Source of the DNA: Rhodospirillales bacterium
Lineage (GTDB): Bacteria > Pseudomonadota > Alphaproteobacteria > Rhodospirillales > Magnetospirillaceae
Direction of reading: 5' to 3'
Assembly (NCBI GenBank): GCA_030040955.1
Contig: JASHSH010000277.1
Location: 1 to 14,244 of the forward strand
Length of the DNA: 14,244 nt
The notes beneath the pieces are model-generated. The model searched no databases. It saw only the letters and a program-made list of their open reading frames with translations, and was not told where the DNA came from. Of the stretch, positions 6,118 to 13,828 are shown one piece after another; the first letter of the stretch is position 1; every line of letters begins with the position of its first letter. The position numbers and the translations under genes were made by a program.

Positions 6118-7452
6118 ATGATCGAGGACGATCCCGCCGCGCTTTCGCTTCTCGCCGATCTGGTCGCGCGCGCGCGCCGCGCGGGCGCGGACGAGGCCGA
6201 CGCGCTGCTCGCCGACAATATCGCCCTCTCGGTCGCCTATCGCCTGGGCAAGCCCGAGCGGATCGAGCGCGCCGAGGCGGGGGACATCAGCCTGCGCGTG
6301 TTCCTCGGCAAACGCCAGGCGATGGTCTCCTCCTCCGAGCGCACGCCCGCGGCGCTCGAAGCCCTGGTCGAGCGCGCCGTCGCCATGGCCCGCTCGGTGC
6401 CCGAGGACCCCTATTGCGGCCTCGCCGCGCCGGAGGACCTGGCCCGCGCGTTTCCCGATCTCGACGTATTCGATGCCGCCGAACCGAGCGCGGATGCGCT
6501 GGTCGATCTCGCGCGCCGCGCCGAGGACGCCGCCCGCGCGGTCGAAGGGGTGACCAATTCCGAGGGCGCCGAGGCCGGCTGGAACTCGTCCACGCAATCC
6601 TGGGTCGCCAGCAACGGCTTCGCCCACACCTATCGCAGCACGGGCGCGCAATTCTCGGCCGCGGTGATCGCCGGCAACGCCGACGGAATGGAGCGCGACT
6701 ACGACTGGAGCGCCGCGGTCCATTTCGCCGATCTGCAATCGCCAGAGGAGATCGGCGCCAGCGCGGGCAGGCGCGCGGTGCACAGACTCGGTAGCCGCAA
6801 GCCGCCCTCGGCCCAGGTGCCGGTGGTCTACGATCCCCGCGTCGCGCGCAGCCTGCTCGGCCATCTCGCCGGCGCGATCAACGGCACCGCGATCGCGCGC
6901 GGCACCAGTTTCCTGCTCGATCGGCTGGGCAAGCAGGTGCTGCCGAAGGGCAGCACGGTGATCGACGATCCGCACAGGAAACGGGGCCTGCGCTCGCGCC
7001 CATGCGACGGCGAGGGGATGGCGAACCGGCGGCTCGAGATCGTCGCCGACGGGGTACTTACCACTTGGCTGCTCGATCTGCGCTCGGCCCGCCAGCTCGG
7101 CTTGCGCGGCACCGGCCACGGCGCGCGCGGAGGTGGCGCCTCGGCGAGCAATCTGTGGCTAGTGCCCGGCGCGGCCGGCCGGACCGAGCTGATCGCCGAC
7201 ATCGCCAGCGGCCTCTATGTCACCGAACTGATCGGCATGGGTGTGAACGGCGTGACCGGCGACTATTCGCGCGGCGCCGCCGGCTTCTGGATCGACAAGG
7301 GCGAGATCGCCTGGCCGGTCTCGGAAGTGACGGTGGCCGGCAATCTCAAGGACATGTTCCAGCATCTCGCCCCCGCCAACGATCTCGAATTCCGCACCGG
7401 CATCGACGCGCCCACCCTGCGCGTCGAGGGCATGACGGTGGCGGGAGCGTAA
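6118..7452 (+). CDS. TldE/PmbA-family metalloprotease subunit
   Basis: TldD/PmbA-family protein of 444 residues. In E. coli, TldD and TldE (PmbA) form a heterodimeric cytosolic protease that trims unfolded peptides such as microcin B17 precursor and the CcdA antitoxin. The C-terminal signature ELIGMGVNGVTGDYSRGAAG followed by the AGNLKDMF segment is typical of the TldE/PmbA side. The SARQLGLRGTGHGARGG segment near residue 330 is also family-typical. I see no HExxxH metal-binding motif, which TldD carries, so this is the non-catalytic TldE-type partner. No tldD is in the window. The ATG at 6118 was chosen over one at 6082 because CCAGG precedes it at normal distance and the 6082 ATG lies inside a hairpin. 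The pgi ATG follows two bases after the stop, so the two are co-transcribed. Confidence 0.9.
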   Translation: MIEDDPAALSLLADLVARARRAGADEADALLADNIALSVAYRLGKPERIERAEAGDISLRVFLGKRQAMVSSSERTPAALEALVERAVAMARSVPEDPYCGLAAPEDLARAFPDLDVFDAAEPSADALVDLARRAEDAARAVEGVTNSEGAEAGWNSSTQSWVASNGFAHTYRSTGAQFSAAVIAGNADGMERDYDWSAAVHFADLQSPEEIGASAGRRAVHRLGSRKPPSAQVPVVYDPRVARSLLGHLAGAINGTAIARGTSFLLDRLGKQVLPKGSTVIDDPHRKRGLRSRPCDGEGMANRRLEIVADGVLTTWLLDLRSARQLGLRGTGHGARGGGASASNLWLVPGAAGRTELIADIASGLYVTELIGMGVNGVTGDYSRGAAGFWIDKGEIAWPVSEVTVAGNLKDMFQHLAPANDLEFRTGIDAPTLRVEGMTVAGA

Positions 7453-7454
7453 GC

Positions 7455-9092
7455 ATGGGAGCGCCTACCTCGCTTCCCGCCTGGGCCGCGCTCGCCCGCC
7501 ACCGCGAGACGCTGGCGGGCGTCCATATGCGCGATCTGTTCGCCGGGGACGGGGAGCGCTTCCGCCGCCTCTCGCTCGCGCGCGGCGATTTCCTGCTGGA
7601 TTACTCGAAGAACCGCATCACCGCCGAGACGATGCGCCTGCTCGCCAACCTCGCCCGCGAGGCCGGGGTCCAGCGCCGCCGCGACGCGATGTTCGCCGGC
7701 GAATGCATCAACGTCTCGGAGAACCGGGCCGTCCTCCATGTCGCGCTGCGCGCCCCGGCCGATCGTCCGATCCGCCTCGACGGGACGGACGTGATGGGCG
7801 AGGTGGAGAGCGTGCGCCAGCGCATGCGCCGCTTCGCCGATATGGTGCGCGCCGGCAAACGGACGGGCGCCACGGGGCGGAAATTCGCCGACGTGGTGAA
7901 TATCGGCATCGGCGGGTCGGACTTAGGCCCGGCCATGGTCTGCGAGGCGCTCGCTCCCTTCCGCGCCGGCGGGCCCAACCCGCGCTTCGTCTCCAATATC
8001 GACGGCGCGGCGCTGCGCGACGTGTTCGCCGCCTGCCGGCCCGAGACCAGCTTGTTCATCGTCGCCTCGAAGACCTTCACCACGCTGGAGACGCTGACCA
8101 ACGCGCATAGCGCCCGGCGCTGGGTCGCCGACGCGTTGGGCGAGGAGGCGGCGGGGAAGCATTTCGTGGCACTCTCCACCAATCTCGACGCGGTGCGCGC
8201 CTTCGGCATCGACCCCGACGAGATGTTCCCGTTCTGGGACTGGGTGGGCGGGCGTTACTCGCTGTGGTCGGCGATCGGCCTTTCGATCGCGATCGCGGTC
8301 GGGGCGGACAATTTCGCTGCCCTGCTCGACGGCGCGCGCGACATGGACGATCACTTCCGCGAAGCGCCGCTGGAAGCCAATATGCCCGCAATCCTGGGCA
8401 TGCTCTCGGTCTGGTACGGCAATTTCTGGGACGCGCATACCCATGCCGTGCTGCCCTATGACCAGCGTCTTGCCCGCTTCGCCGCCTTCCTCCAGCAGAT
8501 GGAGATGGAAAGCAACGGCAAGTCGGTGACGGAGGGTGGCGCGCCGGTCGCCTGGCAGACCGGGCCGGTGCTGTTCGGCGAGCCGGGCACCAACGGCCAG
8601 CATGCCTTCTACCAGCTGATCCACCAGGGCACGCGGCTGATCCCGGCCGACTTCATCGGCGCCGCGCGCAGCCAGTCGCCGCTCGGCAAGCATCACCAGC
8701 TGCTCGCCGCCAACCTGTTCGCGCAGACCGAGGCGCTGATGCGCGGCAAGACCGCGGCCGAGGTGCGCGCCGAGCTCGCCGCGCGCGGCATGTCGGGCGC
8801 GGCGTTGGAGGCGGCCGTGCCGCATCGCGTCTTTTCCGGAAGCCGGCCGTCGAACACCATCCTCTATCGCGCGCTCGATCCCTTCACGCTGGGCCGGCTG
8901 ATCGCGCTCTACGAGCACAAGACCTTCGTCGAGGGCACGATCTGGGGCATCGACAGTTTCGATCAGTGGGGCGTCGAGCTGGGCAAGCAGCTGGCAGGAA
9001 CCATCGCCGCCGAGCTGGATGGATCGAAGCCGCCGGCCGCGCATGATTCCTCGACCCGGGGGCTGATCGACCGTTTCCGCGAATGGCGCTGA
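7455..9092 (+). CDS. pgi: Glucose-6-phosphate isomerase
   Basis: Interconverts glucose 6-phosphate and fructose 6-phosphate in glycolysis and gluconeogenesis, in the cytosol. It is 545 residues, close to the E. coli enzyme (549). Both family signatures are present: WVGGRYSLWSAIGL (residues 263-276) and the C-terminal segment ending SFDQWGVELGK (501-511). Catalytic positions can be seen: Glu352 in MESNGKS, His383 in TNGQHAFYQLIHQGT, and Lys511. The sugar-phosphate binding segments are NIGIGGSDLGP (149-159) and ASKTFTTLET (204-213). The ATG at 7455 has GGGAG eight bases upstream, inside the end of the preceding gene. The frame is open far upstream, but that part is the shadow of the pmbA-like gene. 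A hydrolase gene starts seven bases after the stop. Confidence 0.97.
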   Translation: MGAPTSLPAWAALARHRETLAGVHMRDLFAGDGERFRRLSLARGDFLLDYSKNRITAETMRLLANLAREAGVQRRRDAMFAGECINVSENRAVLHVALRAPADRPIRLDGTDVMGEVESVRQRMRRFADMVRAGKRTGATGRKFADVVNIGIGGSDLGPAMVCEALAPFRAGGPNPRFVSNIDGAALRDVFAACRPETSLFIVASKTFTTLETLTNAHSARRWVADALGEEAAGKHFVALSTNLDAVRAFGIDPDEMFPFWDWVGGRYSLWSAIGLSIAIAVGADNFAALLDGARDMDDHFREAPLEANMPAILGMLSVWYGNFWDAHTHAVLPYDQRLARFAAFLQQMEMESNGKSVTEGGAPVAWQTGPVLFGEPGTNGQHAFYQLIHQGTRLIPADFIGAARSQSPLGKHHQLLAANLFAQTEALMRGKTAAEVRAELAARGMSGAALEAAVPHRVFSGSRPSNTILYRALDPFTLGRLIALYEHKTFVEGTIWGIDSFDQWGVELGKQLAGTIAAELDGSKPPAAHDSSTRGLIDRFREWR

Positions 9093-9099
9093 ACCGGCG

Positions 9100-9801
9100 A
9101 TGACCGAATCCCCGCCGCTGCTGCTGATCCCCGGCCTCAATCTTTCGCCGCGCCTCTATGCCGCGCAGATACCGGCGCTATGGCGCATCGGCCCGGTGAT
9201 GGTGGCGAACCATGCCCGCGCCGCCAGCATGGAAGCGATCGCGCGGCAGATTTTGGCCGAGGCGCCCCCGCGCTTCGCGCTCGCCGGCCTCTCGATGGGC
9301 GGCTATATCGCCTTCGAGATGATCCGCCAGACGCCCGAGCGCATCGCCCGGCTCGCGCTGCTCGATACCTCCGCCCGCGCCGACACCGAGGAGCAGACCA
9401 AGCTGCGCCGCGCCCGCATCGACGAGGTTCGCGCCGGCAGGTTCCGCGAGATGGTGCAGGCCACCTACCCGCTCTTCGTCCATCCCTCCCGCCTGGCCGA
9501 TCCGGGCTTGCGCGCCCAGGTCGCCGCGATGGCCGAGGAAACCGGGGAAGAGGCGTTTCTACGCCAGATCGAGGCGATCATCGCGCGGCCCGATTCGCGG
9601 CCCGACCTAGCCCGCATCCGCTGCCCGACCCTGGTGATCTGCGGCGACAAGGACCAGCTCACGCCGCCCGTACTCGCGCAGGAGATGGCCGGCGGCATCG
9701 GCGGCGCGCGGCTCGTCATCCTGCCCGAATGCGGCCATCTCGCACCCATCGAGCGGCCCGAGATGGTCACCTCCCTGATGGAGTCGTGGCTGCGGGACTA
9801 G
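9100..9801 (+). CDS. Alpha/beta-hydrolase of unknown substrate
   Basis: Small cytosolic alpha/beta-hydrolase-fold protein, 233 residues. The nucleophile elbow GLSMGG places the catalytic Ser at residue 65. The acid is probably Asp185 in CGDKDQLTPP, and His213 in PECGHLAPIERPE completes the triad. The oxyanion-hole region is near the LLLIPGLNLSP start. The cap between about 95 and 170 is short and helical. There is no signal peptide. Members of this size act as esterases, C-C bond hydrolases or related enzymes, and sequence reading alone cannot choose. It lies seven bases after pgi and 55 before mutL, apparently in the same transcription unit, but neither neighbour suggests a substrate. Its own ribosome binding site is poor, so it may depend on translation of pgi. 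Confidence 0.9.
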   Translation: MTESPPLLLIPGLNLSPRLYAAQIPALWRIGPVMVANHARAASMEAIARQILAEAPPRFALAGLSMGGYIAFEMIRQTPERIARLALLDTSARADTEEQTKLRRARIDEVRAGRFREMVQATYPLFVHPSRLADPGLRAQVAAMAEETGEEAFLRQIEAIIARPDSRPDLARIRCPTLVICGDKDQLTPPVLAQEMAGGIGGARLVILPECGHLAPIERPEMVTSLMESWLRD

Positions 9802-9819
9802 CGCCCGCTCCGGCCTACC

Positions 9820-9845
9820 TTCGTGGGCACGGCCCGCGCTATAAT
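9820..9845 (+). promoter_or_regulatory. Candidate promoter immediately before mutL
   Basis: GCTATAAT at 9838-9845 contains an exact TATAAT and matches 7 of 8 bases of the alphaproteobacterial -10 pattern GCTANAWC. A weak -35, TTCGTGG (9820-9826), lies 11 bases upstream of it. The -10 ends only 11 bases before the mutL ATG. Transcription would start about 5 bases before the ATG, giving a nearly leaderless message. Confidence 0.45.
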
Positions 9846-9856
9846 TCTCCCCTCCC

Positions 9857-11644
9857 ATGCCGATCCGCCTGCTGCCGCCGAACCTGGTCAACCGCATCGC
9901 CGCCGGCGAGGTGATCGAACGGCCGGCCTCGGCCGTGAAGGAGCTGGTCGAGAATTCGCTCGACGCCGGCGCTTCGCGGATCGAGGTCCAGCTCGCCGAG
10001 GGCGGCCAGGCGCTGGTCGCGGTCGGAGACGACGGGATCGGCATGACGCGCGACGAGTTGGTCCTCGCGGTCGAGCGCCACGCCACCTCGAAGCTGCCCG
10101 ACGACGATCTCACCCATATCCGCTCGCTCGGCTTCCGCGGCGAAGCGCTGCCCTCGATCGGCGCGGTGGCCCGGCTGCGGCTGACCAGTCGCGCGCGCGG
10201 CGCGGATACCGCCTGGACGCTCGCGGTCGAGGGCGGGGCGCGCGGCGAGGCCGAGCCGGCGGCGCTGCCCGCGGGCACGCGCATCGAGGTGCGGGATCTG
10301 TTCTTCGCCACCCCGGCGCGGCTCAAATTCCTCAAATCGGCGCGCAGCGAACTCGCCGCGGCCCGCGACGCGGTCGAGCGCCTCGCCATGGCGCATCCCG
10401 GGGTCGCCTTCACGCTCGCCGAGGAGGGCCGCTCGATAGTGAAGCTGCCGGCGGCCACGGGGGATGCGCGCACGAGCAGGCTGGACCGTCTCGCCGCCAT
10501 ATTGGGGCGCGACTTCGCCGAGGCCTGCGTGCCGATCGAGGCCCAGCGCGAGGGGCTGCGGGTGAGCGGCTGGGCGGGTCTGCCCACCTACAACCGGGCG
10601 ACCTCCGGCGCGCAATATCTGTTCGTCAACGGCCGGCCGGTGCGCGACCGCCTCCTCCCCGGCTCGGTGCGCGCGGCCTATCAGGACGTGCTGGCGCGCG
10701 ACCGCCACGCCGTGGTCGCGCTGTTCGTCGAGGCGCCGGCCGAGGAGGTCGACGTCAACGTGCACCCGACCAAGGCCGAGGTGCGGTTCCGCGATTCCGG
10801 CCTGGTGCGCGGATTGCTGATCTCGGCGCTGCGTCATGCGCTTGCCGCCGCCGGGCATCGCGCGACGGCCCCCATTCCCGTGCTCGCGCCGGGCGGAAGC
10901 TTCGGCGCGCTGCATGCGCATCCCGCGCAGACCGCGATGCGCCTGGCCGAGGCGGGACAGTCACCCTTCGCCCCGCCCTTCGTGCCGCCGGCCGGACTGG
11001 CCGAAGAATCGGCCGCCTGGCGGGGTCCCGCGCCCGCATCCGCGCCCGATGAGCCAGGCGCCGCGCCGCCGCTCGGCTTCGCCCGCGCCCAGCTGCACGA
11101 GACCTATATCGTCGCGCAGACCGAGGACGGCATCGTCATCGTCGACCAGCATGCCGCGCACGAGCGGCTGGTGTTCGAACGCATCCAGGCCGCGCTCGGC
11201 AATGGCGGCGTGGCGCGGCAGGGTTTGTTGCTGCCCGAGGTGGTCGAGCTCGACGAATCCGCCGCGCAACGCCTGTTGGCGCGCAAGGACGAACTCGCCG
11301 CGCTCGGCCTCGGCCTCGATTCCTTCGGCCCCGGCGCGATTGTGGTGCGCGAAGTGCCGGCCCTCCTCGGCGAGACCGACGTGCAGGGCCTGGTGCGCGA
11401 CCTCGCCGACGAGCTGGCCGAATGGGGCGAAGCGCTGGCGCTGAAGGACCGGCTCGGCCAGGTCTGCGCCACCATGGCCTGCCACGGCAGCGTGCGCGCC
11501 GGACGGCGGCTCGATCCTGCCGAAATGAACGCGCTGTTGCGCGAGATGGAGGCGACGCCGCGCGCCGGCCAGTGCGGCCACGGCCGCCCGACCTGGGTCG
11601 AACTCAAGCTCGCCGACATCGAGCGCCTGTTCGGCCGGCGTTAG
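9857..11644 (+). CDS. mutL: DNA mismatch repair protein MutL
   Basis: Mismatch-repair ATPase that couples MutS recognition of mispairs to strand removal. It is 595 residues. The N-terminal GHKL ATPase (about 1-330) carries KELVENSLDAGA (28-39, Mg/ATP-binding Glu and Asn), GDDGIGM (57-63), RHATSKL and LGFRGEALPSIGAV (91-104). A proline/alanine-rich linker (about 350-405) leads to the dimerisation domain. That domain carries the metal-dependent nicking motif DQHAAHERLVFE (430-441), which fits DQHA(x2)E(x4)E, together with ACHGSVRAG (541 onward) and CGHGRP (573-578). So this is the endonuclease type, as in bacteria without MutH, unlike E. coli MutL. No Shine-Dalgarno sequence precedes the ATG (TTCTCCCCTCCC), but the MPIRLLPPNLVNRIAAGEVI start is standard for the family. 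It converges on rsmD with 12 bases between. Confidence 0.97.
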   Translation: MPIRLLPPNLVNRIAAGEVIERPASAVKELVENSLDAGASRIEVQLAEGGQALVAVGDDGIGMTRDELVLAVERHATSKLPDDDLTHIRSLGFRGEALPSIGAVARLRLTSRARGADTAWTLAVEGGARGEAEPAALPAGTRIEVRDLFFATPARLKFLKSARSELAAARDAVERLAMAHPGVAFTLAEEGRSIVKLPAATGDARTSRLDRLAAILGRDFAEACVPIEAQREGLRVSGWAGLPTYNRATSGAQYLFVNGRPVRDRLLPGSVRAAYQDVLARDRHAVVALFVEAPAEEVDVNVHPTKAEVRFRDSGLVRGLLISALRHALAAAGHRATAPIPVLAPGGSFGALHAHPAQTAMRLAEAGQSPFAPPFVPPAGLAEESAAWRGPAPASAPDEPGAAPPLGFARAQLHETYIVAQTEDGIVIVDQHAAHERLVFERIQAALGNGGVARQGLLLPEVVELDESAAQRLLARKDELAALGLGLDSFGPGAIVVREVPALLGETDVQGLVRDLADELAEWGEALALKDRLGQVCATMACHGSVRAGRRLDPAEMNALLREMEATPRAGQCGHGRPTWVELKLADIERLFGRR

Positions 11645-11656
11645 CTGCCCTTCGAA

Positions 11657-12238
11657 CTACCCCGCCTGGGCCCGCGCGACGGGGGCCAGGAACACCAGCC
11701 GCGCGGCACCATAGCGCCGCTCGTCGGTCTGCGCGAACGCTCCCTCGGGCGGGCAGAAGGGCTCGCCGGCCGCGAGTTCGGCGACGATGCTGGCGCCCTC
11801 CGCGATCCATCCCATCTTGCGCAACGCGACCAGCGAGGGCGCGACCAGGCCGCTGCGATAGGGCGGATCGAGCAGGACGAGCGCGCAAGGCGCGCGCGCT
11901 TTGGGCGGCTTGAGCGCGTCGGCGCGCAAGAGCAGCGCGCGGTCCTCGACTCCGAGCTTGCGGATGTTCTGCGCGATCACGGAGCCCGCGGCCGGGTCGT
12001 TCTCCAGGAAGGTGGCGTGCGCTGCGCCGCGCGACAGCGCCTCGAAGCCGAGCGCGCCCGAGCCGGCGAACGCGTCGAGCACGGCGATCCCTTCGAGGCC
12101 GGTCTCGCCGCGGGCCAGCGCCGCGCTGGTCAGGATATCGAACAGCGCCTCGCGCACGCGGTCCGCGGTGGGACGCGTCGCCCGGCCGGACGGGGCAAGC
12201 AGCACGCGGGCGCGGAACGCCCCGCCGACGATCCTCAT
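11657..12238 (-). CDS. rsmD: RsmD, 16S rRNA guanine-966 N2-methyltransferase
   Basis: SAM-dependent methyltransferase that modifies G966 (E. coli numbering) of 16S rRNA during 30S assembly. It is 193 residues, the usual length. The N-terminus MRIVGGAFRARVLLAP and the RPTADRVREALFDIL segment (22-36) are family hallmarks. Motif I, DAFAGSGALGFEALSRGA (55-72), binds SAM, and DPPY (124-127) in the LVLLDPPYRSGL strand is the N-methyltransferase catalytic motif. The ATG at 12238 overlaps the stop of the upstream rluB gene by four bases (ATGA), so translation is probably coupled. It is the last gene of a three-gene minus-strand operon and ends 12 bases from the convergent mutL. No T-rich terminator is visible in that short gap. 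Confidence 0.95.
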   Translation of the reverse strand: MRIVGGAFRARVLLAPSGRATRPTADRVREALFDILTSAALARGETGLEGIAVLDAFAGSGALGFEALSRGAAHATFLENDPAAGSVIAQNIRKLGVEDRALLLRADALKPPKARAPCALVLLDPPYRSGLVAPSLVALRKMGWIAEGASIVAELAAGEPFCPPEGAFAQTDERRYGAARLVFLAPVARAQAG

Positions 12239-13026
12239 GCCCCCGCCGCCGCGCGATTACCCGTGCGCGGCCTCTCGCGCGCAACGCGGCCGAGGCCAAG
12301 CTGATCGCGCAGCACGCGGTGGGGCACCTCGTCGACCTGGCCATGTTCCAACAGGCCGAGCTGGAAGGGTCCGTAGGCGATGCGGATCAGCCTTGTCACC
12401 GTCCAGCCCAGATGCTCCATCACGCGGCGGATCTCGCGGTTGCGCCCTTCGGCCAGACTCACCGTGAGCCAGGCGTTGGCCCCCTGGCGCCGGTCGAGCG
12501 CCGCCTTGATCGGACCATAGCGCACGCCCTCCACTTCGATCCCTTTTTCGAGACGCGCCAAGTTCTCCGGCTCGGGCGCGCCATGGACGCGCACGCGGTA
12601 GCGTCGCAGCCAGCCGTTCGAGGGCAGTTCGAGCCGCCGCGCGAGCGCGCCGTCGTTGGTGAGCAGCAGCAGCCCCTCGGCGGTGAGGTCGAGCCGCCCG
12701 ACCGAGATCACCCGCGGCATGACCTTCGGCAGCGCGCCGAACACCGTTGGCCGGCCTTGCGGATCGCGGTGGCTGGTGACCAGCCCGGCCGGCTTGTGGT
12801 AGCGCCAAAGCCGGGTGCGCTCGGCCGCGGGCAGCGGATGCCCGTCGACCAGGATCGCGCTCGCCGGCCCGACCAGCACGGCCGGGCTCGACAGCACCTT
12901 GCCGTCGACCGCGACCCTGCCGGCCGCGATCCAACGCTCGGCCTCGCGCCGCGAGCACAGCCCGGCGCGGGCAAGCCTTCGCGCGATGCGCTCGCCGCGC
13001 CCGTCCGGTTCGGCCGCCACGCTCAT
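12235..13026 (-). CDS. rluB: RluB-type 23S rRNA pseudouridine synthase
   Basis: Pseudouridine synthase of the RsuA/RluB/RluE/RluF group, probably acting on 23S rRNA (RluB makes Psi2605 in E. coli). It is 263 residues. An N-terminal S4 RNA-binding domain occupies about residues 12-60 (RIARRLARAGLCSRREAERW; GRVAVDGKVL). The catalytic domain follows, with GRLDLTAEGLLLLTNDG (110-126) holding the catalytic Asp113. NREIRRVMEHLGWTVTRLIR is the usual C-terminal signature. The frame stays open far upstream inside the amidotransferase gene, but the ATG at 13026 is the right start: it overlaps that gene's stop by four bases and puts the S4 domain at the N-terminus. The protein lacks the long charged tail of some RluB proteins. 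RsuA (16S) specificity cannot be fully excluded, but the length and the rsmD neighbourhood favour RluB. Confidence 0.93.
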   Translation of the reverse strand: MSVAAEPDGRGERIARRLARAGLCSRREAERWIAAGRVAVDGKVLSSPAVLVGPASAILVDGHPLPAAERTRLWRYHKPAGLVTSHRDPQGRPTVFGALPKVMPRVISVGRLDLTAEGLLLLTNDGALARRLELPSNGWLRRYRVRVHGAPEPENLARLEKGIEVEGVRYGPIKAALDRRQGANAWLTVSLAEGRNREIRRVMEHLGWTVTRLIRIAYGPFQLGLLEHGQVDEVPHRVLRDQLGLGRVARERPRTGNRAAAGA

Positions 13027-13736
13027 GTCCGGCAGGCGGCGACGAAGGCGCGGAAGATCGCCGCGTCCGCCGGGCTGATCGTGAATTCGGGATGCCACTG
13101 CACGCCCAGGCAGAAGCGCCGGCCGGGCAGCTCGATGCCCTCGATGACGCCATCGGGCGCGAGCGCGTTGACGCGGGCGGGCGCGGGGATCGATTTCACC
13201 GCCTGATGATGCGCGCTGTTGACGGGAATCGTCTCGGTCCCGGCGATGCGGGCGAGCAAGGTGCCGGGCTCGATGCTCACCGCGTGGCCGGGCTCGCTGC
13301 GCGGATTCGGCTGCTCGTGCGCGAGCGGGGACTCGACCTCGTCGGGGATGTGCTGGATCAGCGCGCCGCCGAGCGCGACCGCGAGCAGCTGTTCGCCGCC
13401 GCAGATGCCGAGGATCGGCATGTCCCGCGCGAGCGCGCCCTTGGTGATCGCCAGTTCGAACTCGGTGCGCGCCTGCTTGAGCCGCACGGATGCATGCCGG
13501 CTGTCCGCGCCGAACAGGGCGGGATCGACGTCGAAGGCGCCCCCGGTGACCACCAGCCCGGCGATGGTGTCGAGATAGGCGGGCACATGCTCGACCAGGT
13601 GCGGCAGCGCGAAGGGCAAGCCGCCGGCCTCGGCGACGGCGGCGAAATAGTTCTGCCGCGCGGCATACCAAGGAAAGCGCGAATAGCCGCCGGGATCTTC
13701 GCTGTCGAGCGTGATGCCGATGAGGGGCGCGTTCAT
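13023..13736 (-). CDS. Class I glutamine amidotransferase, PuuD-like (peptidase C26)
   Basis: Predicted gamma-glutamyl hydrolase, 237 residues, cytosolic. PuuD of E. coli cleaves gamma-glutamyl-GABA in putrescine breakdown. The nucleophile elbow GICGGEQLLAVALGG (110-124) carries Cys112, and GVQWHPEF (211-218) supplies His215 and Glu217. VNSAHHQAVK (172-181) and LVVTGGAFDVDPALFG (61-76) are typical of the PuuD/C26 branch. There is no synthetase or ligase domain, so it is a free-standing hydrolase. I chose the ATG at 13736 (MNAPLIGITLD) because it gives the usual family start. An upstream in-frame ATG at 13772 would add 12 unlike residues. It is the first gene of the minus-strand operon with rluB and rsmD. 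No other putrescine genes (puuA, puuB, puuC) are nearby, so the true substrate is uncertain. Confidence 0.9.
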   Translation of the reverse strand: MNAPLIGITLDSEDPGGYSRFPWYAARQNYFAAVAEAGGLPFALPHLVEHVPAYLDTIAGLVVTGGAFDVDPALFGADSRHASVRLKQARTEFELAITKGALARDMPILGICGGEQLLAVALGGALIQHIPDEVESPLAHEQPNPRSEPGHAVSIEPGTLLARIAGTETIPVNSAHHQAVKSIPAPARVNALAPDGVIEGIELPGRRFCLGVQWHPEFTISPADAAIFRAFVAACRT

Positions 13737-13773
13737 GGCGCGACTGTAGCGGCGAATATGGGCCGCGTACACG

Positions 13774-13803
13774 TTGACGCGGGCGAATCGGCCCCGCTAG
13801 CTT
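13774..13803 (+). promoter_or_regulatory. Candidate promoter of the TPR gene
   Basis: TTGACGC (13774-13780) is followed 15 bases later by GCTAGCTT (13796-13803). It resembles the TTGACGS / GCTANAWC pattern known for alphaproteobacterial housekeeping sigma factor, with a full -35 match and a partial -10 match. It lies in the 92-base divergent gap and would start transcription near 13810, about 20 bases before the GTG at 13829. Confidence 0.45.
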
Positions 13804-13828
13804 GGCCGGCTTTCGGCTCCGAGGCCCG

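Noticed and set aside
7002..7454. Upstream extension of the pgi frame (696 codons in total)
   Set aside because: It lies within the pmbA-like gene in another frame and is Arg-rich without a domain. The ATG at 7455 has a ribosome binding site and gives the normal Pgi length.
7923..9140. 405-codon frame opposite pgi
   Set aside because: Antisense shadow of pgi; His/Arg/Gly-rich translation with no domain.
9823..11052. 409-codon frame overlapping mutL on the same strand
   Set aside because: Arg/Gly/Ala-rich shadow of the MutL frame, which carries all expected motifs.
13027..13671. Upstream extension of the rluB frame to 478 codons
   Set aside because: The extra part is Arg/Ala-rich shadow of the amidotransferase gene. 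The S4 domain begins directly after the ATG at 13026, which overlaps the preceding stop.
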